From positions 372,001 through 436,000 of the forward strand of contig JAHCMK010000002.1 in assembly GCA_019192445.1 (NCBI GenBank): a stretch of 64,000 nucleotides of DNA. The letters are read 5' to 3'. A program made the position numbers and the translations under genes. Positions 18,237 to 26,258 of the stretch are shown piece after piece; the first letter of the stretch is position 1; each line of letters opens with the position of its first letter. Origin of the DNA: Oceanococcus sp. HetDA_MAG_MS8 (GTDB taxonomy: Bacteria; Pseudomonadota; Gammaproteobacteria; Nevskiales; Oceanococcaceae). The notes beneath the pieces were generated by a model, which saw only the letters and a list, made by a program, of their open reading frames with translations, was not told where the DNA came from and searched no databases.

Positions 18237-19595
18237 TTAGCGACTCAAGCCGGCATCGAAACGTCCGGACTCCTGGAACAGTAGCTCGCCGAAGGAGGGG
18301 TCATAGCTTTCTAACTCTTCCCCAGGCATGGGTGGCAGTTTGGTTCCGGCGGGAATGGGCCCGACCAAATGCGGGGTCACGACCATGATGAGCTCACGCT
18401 CTTCTTGGTCATACAGACTGGAGCGGAAGAAGCCACCCAAAATGGGCAAGTCTCCTAAAAACGGAAGCTTGTCGACGTTCGCCATCATGTTGCGGCTGAC
18501 CAAACCACTGATCACGAAGCTCTCACCATCGGCCAGTTCCACCACGGTATCGGTGCGCCTAACGGCCAGGGCTGGAACCGAAGTACCGCCCACCTGGACG
18601 GCGGCTGTGAAATCCAGCTCACTCACCTCCGGAGCGACCCTCAGGCTGATCCGCTGGGCCCCTAACACTGTGGGCGTCAGCGACAGCCGAACCCCGAACT
18701 CTTTGTACTCGATGGTGATAGCACCATTCCCGCCACCGCCTTGAGCGACTGGAATGGGGAATTCGCCGCCGGCCAGAAAGCTGGCTGTTTGTCCAGAGGT
18801 GGCTACCAGCGAGGGCTCAGCCAAGGTTCGTACCAAACCTTGGTTTTCCAGCAATGACAAGAAACCCAGCACATTGCGGCTAGCATTTCCCAGCACGATA
18901 TTGAAGGCATTCCGCAGCGGCAGAAAGCCGGCATCGCTCTCAAACACAACAGGGCTGGTGAAGGGGTTATCACCATTCGGAGGCGGACCCAAACTCGCTC
19001 CACCGAGCGTACCCGGGCGAGTGACTGCCACCGAGCCATCCAAGCGATTGAGCAGCAGATTAAAACCAAACTGGCGCATGGTGCTGCGCGACACCTCCGC
19101 AATCCGGATCTCCGTCATCACCTGCGCGGGCAGGCTCACTTGGCTGGTGTCCTTAGCATCTTTACCGGCAAGCTCACGCGCCTTCGCGTGGGAGCGCAGA
19201 TCCTTGAACTGGCCTTGTAGACGATCCTTGGTGATTTTCGCGGCCCGTAGTTCAGGGTCGGACTCAGGAGGCTCCAAGGGATTTTCTACCGGCTGTACCG
19301 CCAGCTTATAGGCTGCCGTGCGGTTACTGTTTTGAAACCAGATGAGCAGGGAAGTGACACCCTGGGCTTTGCCGGTAATTAACAGCTCTCGCGGGCTCAC
19401 GACCGCAACATCGGCAATGCTGGGGTCACCCACAGCGACGCGTTTCACATTCTGCTGACGCAGTAGACGATGGGTGCCCTCCTCAACGGTCAATACACCG
19501 CCACTGGGAGTCACAGTTGCGGCCGCCATCGTGCCAGTCCAAGCTACGCTGAGCAGGCAGATGATGCTCAGTCTCCAACATAGCTGCATGCTCAT
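18237..19595 (-). CDS. rcpA: RcpA/CpaC Tad secretin
   Basis: A 452-residue outer-membrane secretin through which the Flp pilus passes. It has a signal peptide (ending about residue 25), a pilus/BON-type N-domain (RLLRQQNVKRVAVGDPSIADV), a long spacer and the secretin domain with LLENQGLVRTLAEPSLVATS, GGEFPIPVAQGGG and the C-terminal VPFLG-like LPFLGDLPILGGFFRS. The start overlaps the rcpC stop by 4 bp. Pilotin RcpB is not evident in the cluster. Confidence 0.93.
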   Translation of the reverse strand: MSMQLCWRLSIICLLSVAWTGTMAAATVTPSGGVLTVEEGTHRLLRQQNVKRVAVGDPSIADVAVVSPRELLITGKAQGVTSLLIWFQNSNRTAAYKLAVQPVENPLEPPESDPELRAAKITKDRLQGQFKDLRSHAKARELAGKDAKDTSQVSLPAQVMTEIRIAEVSRSTMRQFGFNLLLNRLDGSVAVTRPGTLGGASLGPPPNGDNPFTSPVVFESDAGFLPLRNAFNIVLGNASRNVLGFLSLLENQGLVRTLAEPSLVATSGQTASFLAGGEFPIPVAQGGGGNGAITIEYKEFGVRLSLTPTVLGAQRISLRVAPEVSELDFTAAVQVGGTSVPALAVRRTDTVVELADGESFVISGLVSRNMMANVDKLPFLGDLPILGGFFRSSLYDQEERELIMVVTPHLVGPIPAGTKLPPMPGEELESYDPSFGELLFQESGRFDAGLSR

Positions 19596-20485
19596 CGCCC
19601 GCCCTCCTGGGTCTGTTGATCTGCCCTAAACACTTCCACCTTGAAGGGAGCAGGTCCGGGCTTGGGAGTGGGCGTTGGCTTCTTCACTTTGGTGAGTTCG
19701 GTCAAGGTCACAGCTTGTTCTACATCAAAGTCCGGCGACGGCGTTGGAGTTACAAGTGGCACATTCCCTTCGGGCTCGGCCAGGTCGGCTTGCTGGCGGC
19801 GTAATGCCAAGCGCACATCACCAACGCTGGCACCGAGCATAACGCGTGTCACCTGGGTTTCCGGCACCGCAACCACAGCTGTGCGCACACGACCACGCTG
19901 CGCTCTAGAAGTAGAGTCATCCACACCTTGAGGACGCTCAATAATGCGTTCCTCGTACGCTAAGACCAACACATCGTCGAGCAGGATGCGGCTTTGCGCC
20001 AATTGTTGGGTATCCCGTAGGTGGACCAGAAGATCCACGCGGTCTCCGGGACGCACGAAGCCTCCCACAGCGACAACATCGCTAATCTCTAAGGACAAGG
20101 CCCGATGCCCTTCAGGAATTAAGCGGGCGAGCACATTGGCGTCTTTGAAGTAGCGTGGCGTGATCGGCGCGCCCGCATCAATGTCTAACAGCGGCACGCG
20201 GCCGACCACATCTTCAATGCTGGTGTAATAGCGGCTAGGAACAACCGCCAATGGCTTCAAGGCTACAGCGGTTTCCGCTACCGGCTGGTTCGCCGGCAGA
20301 GGCTGCAGGGCGACTACCGCCAAAGACTGGGGCTCCGCCACAGGTGCGGTCGCAATAACCTCTTGTACCGCCTCCTGCCGAGCGGCTTGAGTGGCGTTTT
20401 GAGTCGCCCGCCAGGCCAGTCCTCCGAGGATAACTGCCAGCGCCACGGCGACTACCGCCGCCACTTTCAGGCCCTGCCCGTTCAT
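19592..20485 (-). CDS. rcpC: RcpC/CpaB Flp pilus assembly protein
   Basis: A 297-residue protein with an N-terminal membrane anchor (about 7-27), an SAF domain (LKPLAVVPSRYYTSIEDVVG, followed by APITPRYF) and an RcpC/CpaB periplasmic domain (VGGFVRPGDRVDLLVHL). RcpC associates with the secretin. The C-terminus is a proline-rich tail. A GGGGAG ribosome-binding site precedes ATG 20485. It is separated from tadE by 141 bp and starts the second run of tightly packed tad genes. Confidence 0.9.
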   Translation of the reverse strand: MNGQGLKVAAVVAVALAVILGGLAWRATQNATQAARQEAVQEVIATAPVAEPQSLAVVALQPLPANQPVAETAVALKPLAVVPSRYYTSIEDVVGRVPLLDIDAGAPITPRYFKDANVLARLIPEGHRALSLEISDVVAVGGFVRPGDRVDLLVHLRDTQQLAQSRILLDDVLVLAYEERIIERPQGVDDSTSRAQRGRVRTAVVAVPETQVTRVMLGASVGDVRLALRRQQADLAEPEGNVPLVTPTPSPDFDVEQAVTLTELTKVKKPTPTPKPGPAPFKVEVFRADQQTQEGGR

Positions 20486-20626
20486 ATCACTCCCCTGTGC
20501 TTAGTGCTCGCATGCGCATTGTTGGCAGATTGACCAGACGGTTGCTCAATGCCCATTTTATCTGTCCTTCACAACACGGCGGTGTCGACCCAAAGCCGAT
20601 GGCGCGCATATTGTTATATGCCAAGA
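20486..20626 (-). promoter_or_regulatory. tadE-rcpC intergenic region with small palindrome
   Basis: This 141-bp gap separates the pilin part from the machine part of the Tad locus. It holds an inverted repeat at 20606-20621 (GCATAT, loop TGTT, ATATGC) immediately after the tadE stop. There is no U-tract, so I do not call a terminator. It could be an operator or mRNA element that sets different levels of pilin and machinery; I see no convincing -35/-10 pair. Confidence 0.3.
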
Positions 20627-21103
20627 CTAACTCGATCCGCCCACCAACACACTCGCAGAAGCGTTGAGAACTGCCGGCAGCGGCGGAATTTCGCCAACAA
20701 AGGGAAGAACCACGGCCGGAAACAAGCCTGCCAAATCGAAGTTTAAGTTCACTTCAACCACACTACCGGCCGGATCAGCTACCAGGCTCACATCCACGGC
20801 GTCGCCGTTACTTCCCAAAACACGCGCTTGTTGGGGTTCGGGCAACCACACCAGAGCGCGCACAGCACCCTCTCGAGCTTGTGCGCGAACGGTATCAACA
20901 TAAGCGCCACCCGTAGCCTCGGGGCTCACGGACACCGCCCTAGAAGCCGCCTGCTGAGCGGCAAAGGTGATGGACTCCTGCAATACCAAGACGTAGGAGT
21001 ACACGATGACCCCGTACAGCAGGGCAAAGAGCAAGGGAAAGATGAGGGCGAATTCCATTGCTGTGGCGCCAGTTTGCCGGCGCCAGCGCACTACAGGCCT
21101 CAT
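20627..21103 (-). CDS. tadE: TadE minor pseudopilin
   Basis: A 158-residue pseudopilin with a class III prepilin-like N-terminus: a basic leader, then GATAMEFALIFPLLFALLYG, with cleavage expected after the glycine and glutamate at +5. The rest is a small periplasmic domain. TadE is required for Flp assembly. It lies 34 bp downstream of flp1 on the same strand. Processing needs a prepilin peptidase, and none is encoded in this cluster. Confidence 0.87.
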   Translation of the reverse strand: MRPVVRWRRQTGATAMEFALIFPLLFALLYGVIVYSYVLVLQESITFAAQQAASRAVSVSPEATGGAYVDTVRAQAREGAVRALVWLPEPQQARVLGSNGDAVDVSLVADPAGSVVEVNLNFDLAGLFPAVVLPFVGEIPPLPAVLNASASVLVGGSS

Positions 21104-21137
21104 TCTTGCTCCGGTGACTGGACCGAGAGCGCGTAAA

Positions 21138-21320
21138 TTAACTACCGCCGCCGGTCAGGGTGGTTTCTGCTTCGGTGAACTTACCACTAATGGCCGTGCC
21201 AAGTGGGCCCATAACCGCAGCGACAGCAATCGCAATCAAAGCTGCGATAAGTGCGTACTCGATAACGGTGGCTCCGCGTTGATTCTTTTTAGCGGAAGGC
21301 TGAGTGCGTTGCTTCAACAT
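21138..21320 (-). CDS. flp: Flp1, major Flp-type pilin
   Basis: A 60-residue Flp/Fap pilin: basic leader with NQRG, cleavage site G then ATVIEYALIAALIAIAVAAV, and a short C-terminus ending in three glycines and serine. ATG 21320 is chosen because AGGAG lies just upstream; the in-frame TTG 21338 would sit before that ribosome-binding site. Glutamate and tyrosine at +5/+6 are the Flp signature. Confidence 0.9.
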   Translation of the reverse strand: MLKQRTQPSAKKNQRGATVIEYALIAALIAIAVAAVMGPLGTAISGKFTEAETTLTGGGS

Positions 21321-21428
21321 GATGTGCTCCTGTTTCAATGCGCGTTTGGATCAATACAAATCCGTTCAATAATCGTGCCGCGCCTAAGGTCAAGGTTTCG
21401 TCAAGATTGTGGCAGAAAGCCGACGGCT
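21321..21428 (-). promoter_or_regulatory. flp1 upstream region with promoter-like and GGTCAA-type motifs
   Basis: Reading on the minus strand, TTGACC followed by 16 bp and TATTGA could be a sigma-70 promoter for flp1. On the plus strand the same area contains GGTCAA at 21388-21393 and CGTCAA at 21399-21404, 11 bp apart; a matching pair with 11-bp spacing lies upstream of flp2. The motif may mark a shared regulator or simply be overlapping -35 elements. Confidence 0.35.
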
Positions 21429-21629
21429 TCAGGGCGCAGTAGGCTGAACCGTCTGTGTTGCACGAGCCATTTGTTCACCGAGCACATCCGCAACTGGCCC
21501 AATGGATGCCGCTACGCCTACTGCCACCATGGCAGCGATCAAAGCGTATTCGGCCGCCGTTGCGCCCCCCTCGCGAGCGGCAGTTGTTGGCTTCACAGAT
21601 GTCTCGTTCTCAGCAAAGGGGCTTGCCAT
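21429..21629 (-). CDS. Flp2, second Flp-type pilin
   Basis: A 66-residue Flp-like pilin with a longer, less basic leader (MASPFAENETSVKPTTAARE), cleavage site GG then ATAAEYALIAAMVAVGVAAS, and a C-terminus rich in Thr, Gln and Pro. It keeps glutamate and tyrosine at +5/+6. GGAGG upstream supports ATG 21629. It differs from Flp1 in leader and tail, so it may be a minor or conditional pilin. It is the first gene of the Tad locus and divergent from apaH. Confidence 0.85.
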   Translation of the reverse strand: MASPFAENETSVKPTTAAREGGATAAEYALIAAMVAVGVAASIGPVADVLGEQMARATQTVQPTAP

Positions 21630-21794
21630 AAGGTGCCCTCCGACCAAACCTAAGTCCGCTTATGCCAGGGTCAAGGTCAAGAGCGGGTCAACATCGAGCT
21701 GCAAGGGCTTGGCGGCAACCTAGGGGAAGCAGCCCTCAATGGCGCAAAATGAGGCCACCCCCCACCGCTACAGTTTGCGGGCTAGACTGCGGTG
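21630..21794. promoter_or_regulatory. flp2/apaH divergent intergenic region with GGTCAA repeats
   Basis: Three GGTCAA hexamers on the plus strand (TTGACC on the minus strand) at 21669-21674, 21675-21680 and 21686-21691 lie 40-62 bp upstream of the flp2 ATG. The last two are 11 bp apart, the same spacing as near flp1. A clean -10 for flp2 at the right distance is not apparent, so the assignment as promoter or operator is tentative. Confidence 0.35.
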
Positions 21795-22616
21795 ATGAGC
21801 GTTTTTGTTTTCGGCGACCTACAGGGCTGCGCCAGCGAACTCCAATCTCTCGTTGATCAACTTCCGCTCCAGGCGCAGGATGAGCTTTGGTTTTGCGGCG
21901 ATTTGATTAACCGGGGGCCAGACTCGATGGGCACTCTGCAATGGCTGTGGGACCACCGTGCTCGTATACGCTGCGTGCTGGGGAATCATGACCTCTCGGT
22001 GCTCGCTCGATTACATGATCCCCAACGGAAAATGGGTAGCACAGCCTCAGAACTCGCAGCGCACGGGATGGGCTCGCAGTGGGTAGCGTGGTTGCTGGGC
22101 ATGCCATTGATTCAGGTGGGTGCCGGGCTCAGCATGGTTCATGCCGGCATTCCACCGGATTGGGATTTAGAGCTCGCCCTGCAGTCTGCCGAGGAGGTCA
22201 GCGCCCAACTTCGCGCTACGCCCCCCGCGGAATTTTGGCAGCAGCTTTATGGCAACACGCCGCAGCGGTGGACGTCCGAGCTGCGTGGAATGGAGCGCAC
22301 CCGGTATACCGTCAACGCCTTGACGCGCATGCGATTCGTAGAGTCGGATGGCGCCCTAGAGTTCGCCTGCAAATCCTCACCCGAGCAGGCCCCCAAGCAC
22401 TTACAACCCTGGTTTAGCTACTCGCGAAGGCGCTGGACTGCAGGCGACATTGCCTTCGGGCATTGGTCCACCTTGGGGCAGGTGCACTGGCCGCAGTTTT
22501 CTGTATGGGGCTTGGATGAGGGCTGCGTCTGGGGTGGTCACTTGACGGCCCTGCAGTGGCCAGAGCGGCGGCTTTTTCGCCAACCAAGCCCTGGTTACCA
22601 AGAACCAGGAGACTGA
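21795..22616 (+). CDS. apaH: Bis(5'-nucleosyl)-tetraphosphatase, symmetrical
   Basis: Hydrolyses Ap4A to two ADP and also removes Np4 caps from RNA. The 273-residue metallophosphatase shows FGDLQGC, FCGDLINRGPDS, VLGNHD and MVHAGIPPDW, the usual metal-binding series, and the C-terminal WGLDEGCVWGG. ATG 21795 is preferred; the GTG immediately before it is in frame. ApaH usually lies after apaG next to rsmA; here it is alone, 13 kb from rsmA, with the Tad locus between them. Confidence 0.94.
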   Translation: MSVFVFGDLQGCASELQSLVDQLPLQAQDELWFCGDLINRGPDSMGTLQWLWDHRARIRCVLGNHDLSVLARLHDPQRKMGSTASELAAHGMGSQWVAWLLGMPLIQVGAGLSMVHAGIPPDWDLELALQSAEEVSAQLRATPPAEFWQQLYGNTPQRWTSELRGMERTRYTVNALTRMRFVESDGALEFACKSSPEQAPKHLQPWFSYSRRRWTAGDIAFGHWSTLGQVHWPQFSVWGLDEGCVWGGHLTALQWPERRLFRQPSPGYQEPGD

Positions 22617-22780
22617 TCCGCCAGCGCTTCGGGATTGCGTCGGACAGTGGGCAGGGGCTGCCCTTAGCTTTTGTGCCAGTAACCCGAATCACCCTAGTCC
22701 ACGAGTGGCGCTCAAGCCAGCCGGGTGTGACGGTCTCACCATCAGCGCGCGGCGCGTGTCACACGATGCGGCGAGGGCAT

Positions 22781-22811
22781 AAAAAAGGGGGCGCCCGAAC
22801 AGCGCCCCCTT
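22781..22811 (-). terminator. Rho-independent terminator of the DUF1302-YCF48-RND operon
   Basis: On the minus strand a 9-bp GC-rich stem (AGGGGGCGC with GCGCCCCCT, plus-strand positions 22802-22810 and 22786-22794) with a 7-nt loop is followed by six U residues. It lies 28 bp after the RND stop. The rest of the 222-bp gap to apaH shows only a 7-bp GTGTGAC/GTCACAC repeat of no clear meaning. Confidence 0.92.
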
Positions 22812-22838
22812 ATCTTCACAGACCTATAGGTACTCGAC

Positions 22839-25196
22839 TTAGGTCGTCTTTTTCTCAAAGTGGCGATGCTGAACTAAAAACCGGGCTAGAGCGGGCATTA
22901 GCAAGATGGCGCCGAACATGTTCGCCGTGAACATGAACACCAGCAAGATTCCCATGTCAGCCTGGAATTGCAGGTCGGACATCAACCAAGTCGACACCGA
23001 GCCACCCAAGGCCACTCCGGTGAAGATCACTGCCTTCCCGGTACGGTGCAAGGTATCCGTGAAGGCCTCTTCCAGGTTCCTTCCCAGGCTCAAACGATCG
23101 ATCAATGTGGAGTAGATGTAGATCCCATAGTCCACACCGATCCCCACCGCTAGGGCGACGACCGGCAGTGTCGCCACCTTCAAGCCAATGCCAAGCACCG
23201 CCATTAGCGCATAGGCCATGGCGGAGACCAGCGATAGTGGCAACACCACGCACAGCACGCCACAAAGGGTACGGAAAGACAGGAACATGAACACGACGAC
23301 CACCAGGTAGACATAGCCCACGACTTCCAATTCTTTCTTCTTAACCACTTCGTTGGTGGCGGCCATAACCCCCACGTTGCCGGTGGCCAGGGCAAAGTTC
23401 ACATGCTGCGCCTCATTTTGATTGAAGCTCTTAACTTCATTCACGATGCGCTGAATGGTCTCGGCCCGATGGTCCTCAGTGAACACCAACACAGCCATTG
23501 CCGAGCAGTCCGGGTTCAGCAAACCCGAAGACGTCGGAATAGGCGTGATGGCCTGCACAATCACATAACGATTGCGCGGCAGCACCGACATATTCGGCGT
23601 GCCCTCATTGAATTGCCCGTTCACAATCTTTGCGACTTGCGGCAGCGAGATCGTGGAGTTCACCCCTTTGGTGTTGTCCATGCGCCAAGCAAAGCGGTCG
23701 ATCTCCTCCATCACCGGATACTGAATGCAGCTTTCCGGAGGTGCCTCTGCAATCACCTTGAGGATATCCACACCAATGGCGAAGTTGTTCACGATAGCGC
23801 GGGAGTCCTGGTTATAGCGAGACTCTGGACGCAGTTCGGGCACGCCCTCCTGCGAGTCACCCACCTGCAGGTCGCCGTACTTAAACAAAGACCAGCCTAA
23901 TAGCAGTGAGGCAATGAGGATGGTCACCAATGCGGGTACTGGGCGCGAAATCTTGGCAAGGAACTTCCACAGCCCGTCGCCCATCTCTTCGCGTTTGCGT
24001 TGCTTTTCTTGGAAGGCCTCCAAATCATCAATCTTGATGTAGGTCAGCCAAATGGGCGCCAACACTTTGTTGGTAATGATGATGGCGAACATACCAAAGG
24101 AGGCATTGATGGCCATTTCCCGCACGATATCAATGGGGATGAGGTAGATGGTCAAAAAGCCGGCCAGATCGGTAATCAGCGCGGTGGTGCCTGGAATGGC
24201 CAAACGCCGGAAGGTGTTCAAAGAGGCATCGAAAGAGTTCTGCCCTTCCGCCAACTCACCCACCCAGGCGTTGACGTACTGAACCCCGTGACTGGTCGAC
24301 ACACTGAGCACCAGGAAGGGGATCAGAATGGCGAAGGGGTCCAGACCATAGCCAAAGCTGGTGAGCAGCCCGAACTCCCAGATGACCGCAACGATGGAAC
24401 ACACCAGCACCACCATCGACAACTTGAAGGAGGCGGTATACAACCAGAGCAAGGTTGCCGTGAGCAGCAAAGCCAAAATGAAGAAGAACACCACCTCAAG
24501 CGCTGCATCGGTGACATCGCCAATGACCTTCGCAAAGCCGACGATGTGAATCTTGACGTTCTCATCTTCGAATTGCTGACGAATTTGTTCGAGGTTGTCT
24601 GCAACTTCGCGGTAATCCAGCTTCTCACCGGTGACCGGGTCGGTTTCCAGCAACTCGGCGAATACCATGGCGCCGTTTTGCTCAGTGGTGACATAGCGAC
24701 CGATAATGCCTGCCTTACCAACGTTAGCCTTGACCAGCTCGAACATCTCGGGCGTAGGTGCATACTCAGCAGGAATAACGTTGCCGCCCGCAAAGCCACC
24801 TTCTACCACCTCGGTGAACCGCACATCCGGGGTGAACAATGAGCTCACTCGGGACCGGTCTACGCCCGGCAGGAAGAAGACCTCGTCGGTCACAGCCTTG
24901 AGCTTGGACAAGAAGGCCTCGTTATAAATCTCGCCATCCTCTTGGATGAGCGCTACGAGGACCGTATTACCACCCCCGAAGTCCTGCTGATATTTCTTCA
25001 GCGTCTTCATGTAGGGGTGCTCTAGAGGAATCGATTTTTCGAAACCGGCGTCGACGGTGGTTTGCGAGGCCATCCAGCCAAAAAAGATGGTCAAAGCGGT
25101 GAGTACCGCTAATCCCACCATTCGCTTGCCGTAAACAAGGGGTTCGACCACCTTCAGAATGCGGTCGGTCCATGTCGTTTGTTGTGCTTGTGCCAT
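22839..25196 (-). CDS. RND/MMPL-family transporter
   Basis: A 785-residue inner-membrane protein with the RND layout: helix 1 (about 26-44), a large periplasmic loop (45-235), a helix bundle containing LLLTATLLWLYTASFKLSMV and the sterol-sensing-like region, a second large loop (about 440-640), and a final bundle with AVGIGVDYGIYIYS. It is smaller than HAE1 drug pumps (about 1040 residues) and resembles the RND/MMPL group that moves lipids or other hydrophobic compounds. No membrane-fusion or TolC gene is nearby. It sits 17 bp after the YCF48 gene and ends at a strong terminator. The substrate is unknown. Confidence 0.87.
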   Translation of the reverse strand: MAQAQQTTWTDRILKVVEPLVYGKRMVGLAVLTALTIFFGWMASQTTVDAGFEKSIPLEHPYMKTLKKYQQDFGGGNTVLVALIQEDGEIYNEAFLSKLKAVTDEVFFLPGVDRSRVSSLFTPDVRFTEVVEGGFAGGNVIPAEYAPTPEMFELVKANVGKAGIIGRYVTTEQNGAMVFAELLETDPVTGEKLDYREVADNLEQIRQQFEDENVKIHIVGFAKVIGDVTDAALEVVFFFILALLLTATLLWLYTASFKLSMVVLVCSIVAVIWEFGLLTSFGYGLDPFAILIPFLVLSVSTSHGVQYVNAWVGELAEGQNSFDASLNTFRRLAIPGTTALITDLAGFLTIYLIPIDIVREMAINASFGMFAIIITNKVLAPIWLTYIKIDDLEAFQEKQRKREEMGDGLWKFLAKISRPVPALVTILIASLLLGWSLFKYGDLQVGDSQEGVPELRPESRYNQDSRAIVNNFAIGVDILKVIAEAPPESCIQYPVMEEIDRFAWRMDNTKGVNSTISLPQVAKIVNGQFNEGTPNMSVLPRNRYVIVQAITPIPTSSGLLNPDCSAMAVLVFTEDHRAETIQRIVNEVKSFNQNEAQHVNFALATGNVGVMAATNEVVKKKELEVVGYVYLVVVVFMFLSFRTLCGVLCVVLPLSLVSAMAYALMAVLGIGLKVATLPVVALAVGIGVDYGIYIYSTLIDRLSLGRNLEEAFTDTLHRTGKAVIFTGVALGGSVSTWLMSDLQFQADMGILLVFMFTANMFGAILLMPALARFLVQHRHFEKKTT

Positions 25197-25213
25197 GAGT
25201 CCTTACTTCCGCA

Positions 25214-26179
25214 TTAAGGGGTAGTGATGAGCTGTGGGCCGGCATTGCCGACAACCAACAAAGCCTCTTTGAGGGGCATCACGCTTGCCAAGGTGATGCC
25301 TTGTGGGTTGGGCAGCGACTCCACCTCTTGCAGCGCATCACGGGTGCGCAAGACCACCCCGTTGATGCCCACCATCACAATCTCACCATCAGCTAACTGC
25401 TCGGCGTGAATGATGGACTCCTCACCGCCGGTCTCCACCCGTTGCCACTGGCCACTCTTCACATCGGGGCTGTAATAAGCATTGCCACGCAGGCCCGCAA
25501 TGAACACGCCAGACTCGCCTACAGGAGCTGCCGTAAAGAAGGTGCTGCCGTAGGGAGACTCAATGGCCTCCCAGGTTTGCCCAGCATCTTGGGAGAGGGC
25601 CAGCGTTCCTTGTTCTCCTGCCAAGAACAAGTCGCCATTGTTAAGCCGAGTCAGTGCATTGAAGTGCCAGCCATCCGGGTTGGCGCCAGTGACGAACTCG
25701 TCCCAGGATTCGCCACCATTGCTGGTAGTGTAGACGCGGCCGTAAGCGCCGACCGCCCAGGCGGTTTGTGGATCCAACATCAGCACATCCAGAAAGGGCA
25801 TATCGGTGTCCATTTCCGGCTCTTCAACGGGCTGAAAGTTTTGTAAGACCCAGCTGCGACCACCGTCTCGGGTGCGCAAAATCGTGGAATCGTGACCGAC
25901 AGCCAGGCCATTCATGGGGTCCGCGAAATCTACTGCGGTGAGATAGGAGCGCACCGGCGTCGGCGCTTGCACCCAGGTCTCGCCATCCAATGACACCACC
26001 ACATGTCCACGCTCACCAACGGCCACGAGGCGTTCGCCCGTGTCGGTGACATCCAGCAGTACAGACTGGTCTGCCAAAGGCATCATCTCAGCCGGTTGCG
26101 GCGAAATTTTTTGACTGATGCCCTGTGCTGATACCACCCCAGCGGCCAAGGCCAGGCCGAGGCCCACGCTGTATCTCAT
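25214..26179 (-). CDS. YCF48/BNR-repeat periplasmic beta-propeller protein
   Basis: A 321-residue exported protein with a signal peptide (about 1-19, ending VVSAQG) and six or so short repeats of the type LRTRDGGRSWVLQNF, YTTSNGGESWDEF and LSQDAGQTWEAIE, which form a YCF48/HCF136-like beta-propeller. In photosynthetic organisms such proteins assist photosystem II assembly; in heterotrophic gammaproteobacteria they accompany DUF1302 and RND genes, where the role is unknown. GGGGAG precedes ATG 26179. It may act as a periplasmic adaptor between the transporter and the outer-membrane partner. Confidence 0.87.
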   Translation of the reverse strand: MRYSVGLGLALAAGVVSAQGISQKISPQPAEMMPLADQSVLLDVTDTGERLVAVGERGHVVVSLDGETWVQAPTPVRSYLTAVDFADPMNGLAVGHDSTILRTRDGGRSWVLQNFQPVEEPEMDTDMPFLDVLMLDPQTAWAVGAYGRVYTTSNGGESWDEFVTGANPDGWHFNALTRLNNGDLFLAGEQGTLALSQDAGQTWEAIESPYGSTFFTAAPVGESGVFIAGLRGNAYYSPDVKSGQWQRVETGGEESIIHAEQLADGEIVMVGINGVVLRTRDALQEVESLPNPQGITLASVMPLKEALLVVGNAGPQLITTP

Positions 26180-26201
26180 ATTGGTCTCCCCAAGTGAACG
26201 A

Positions 26202-26229
26202 CACCGGCACGGCCAAGGCCGCGCCGGTG
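26202..26229 (-). other. Strong intercistronic hairpin between DUF1302 and YCF48 genes
   Basis: Near-perfect 13-bp stem in the 79-bp gap: positions 26202-26214 pair with 26217-26229 with one G-U pair in the minus-strand RNA. No U-tract follows, so it is not a classic terminator. Such stems often protect the 3' end of an upstream message and could keep the DUF1302 transcript more abundant than the downstream genes. Confidence 0.55.
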
Positions 26230-26258
26230 CTCAGATTAACGTGATCTTAGCTGCAAGA

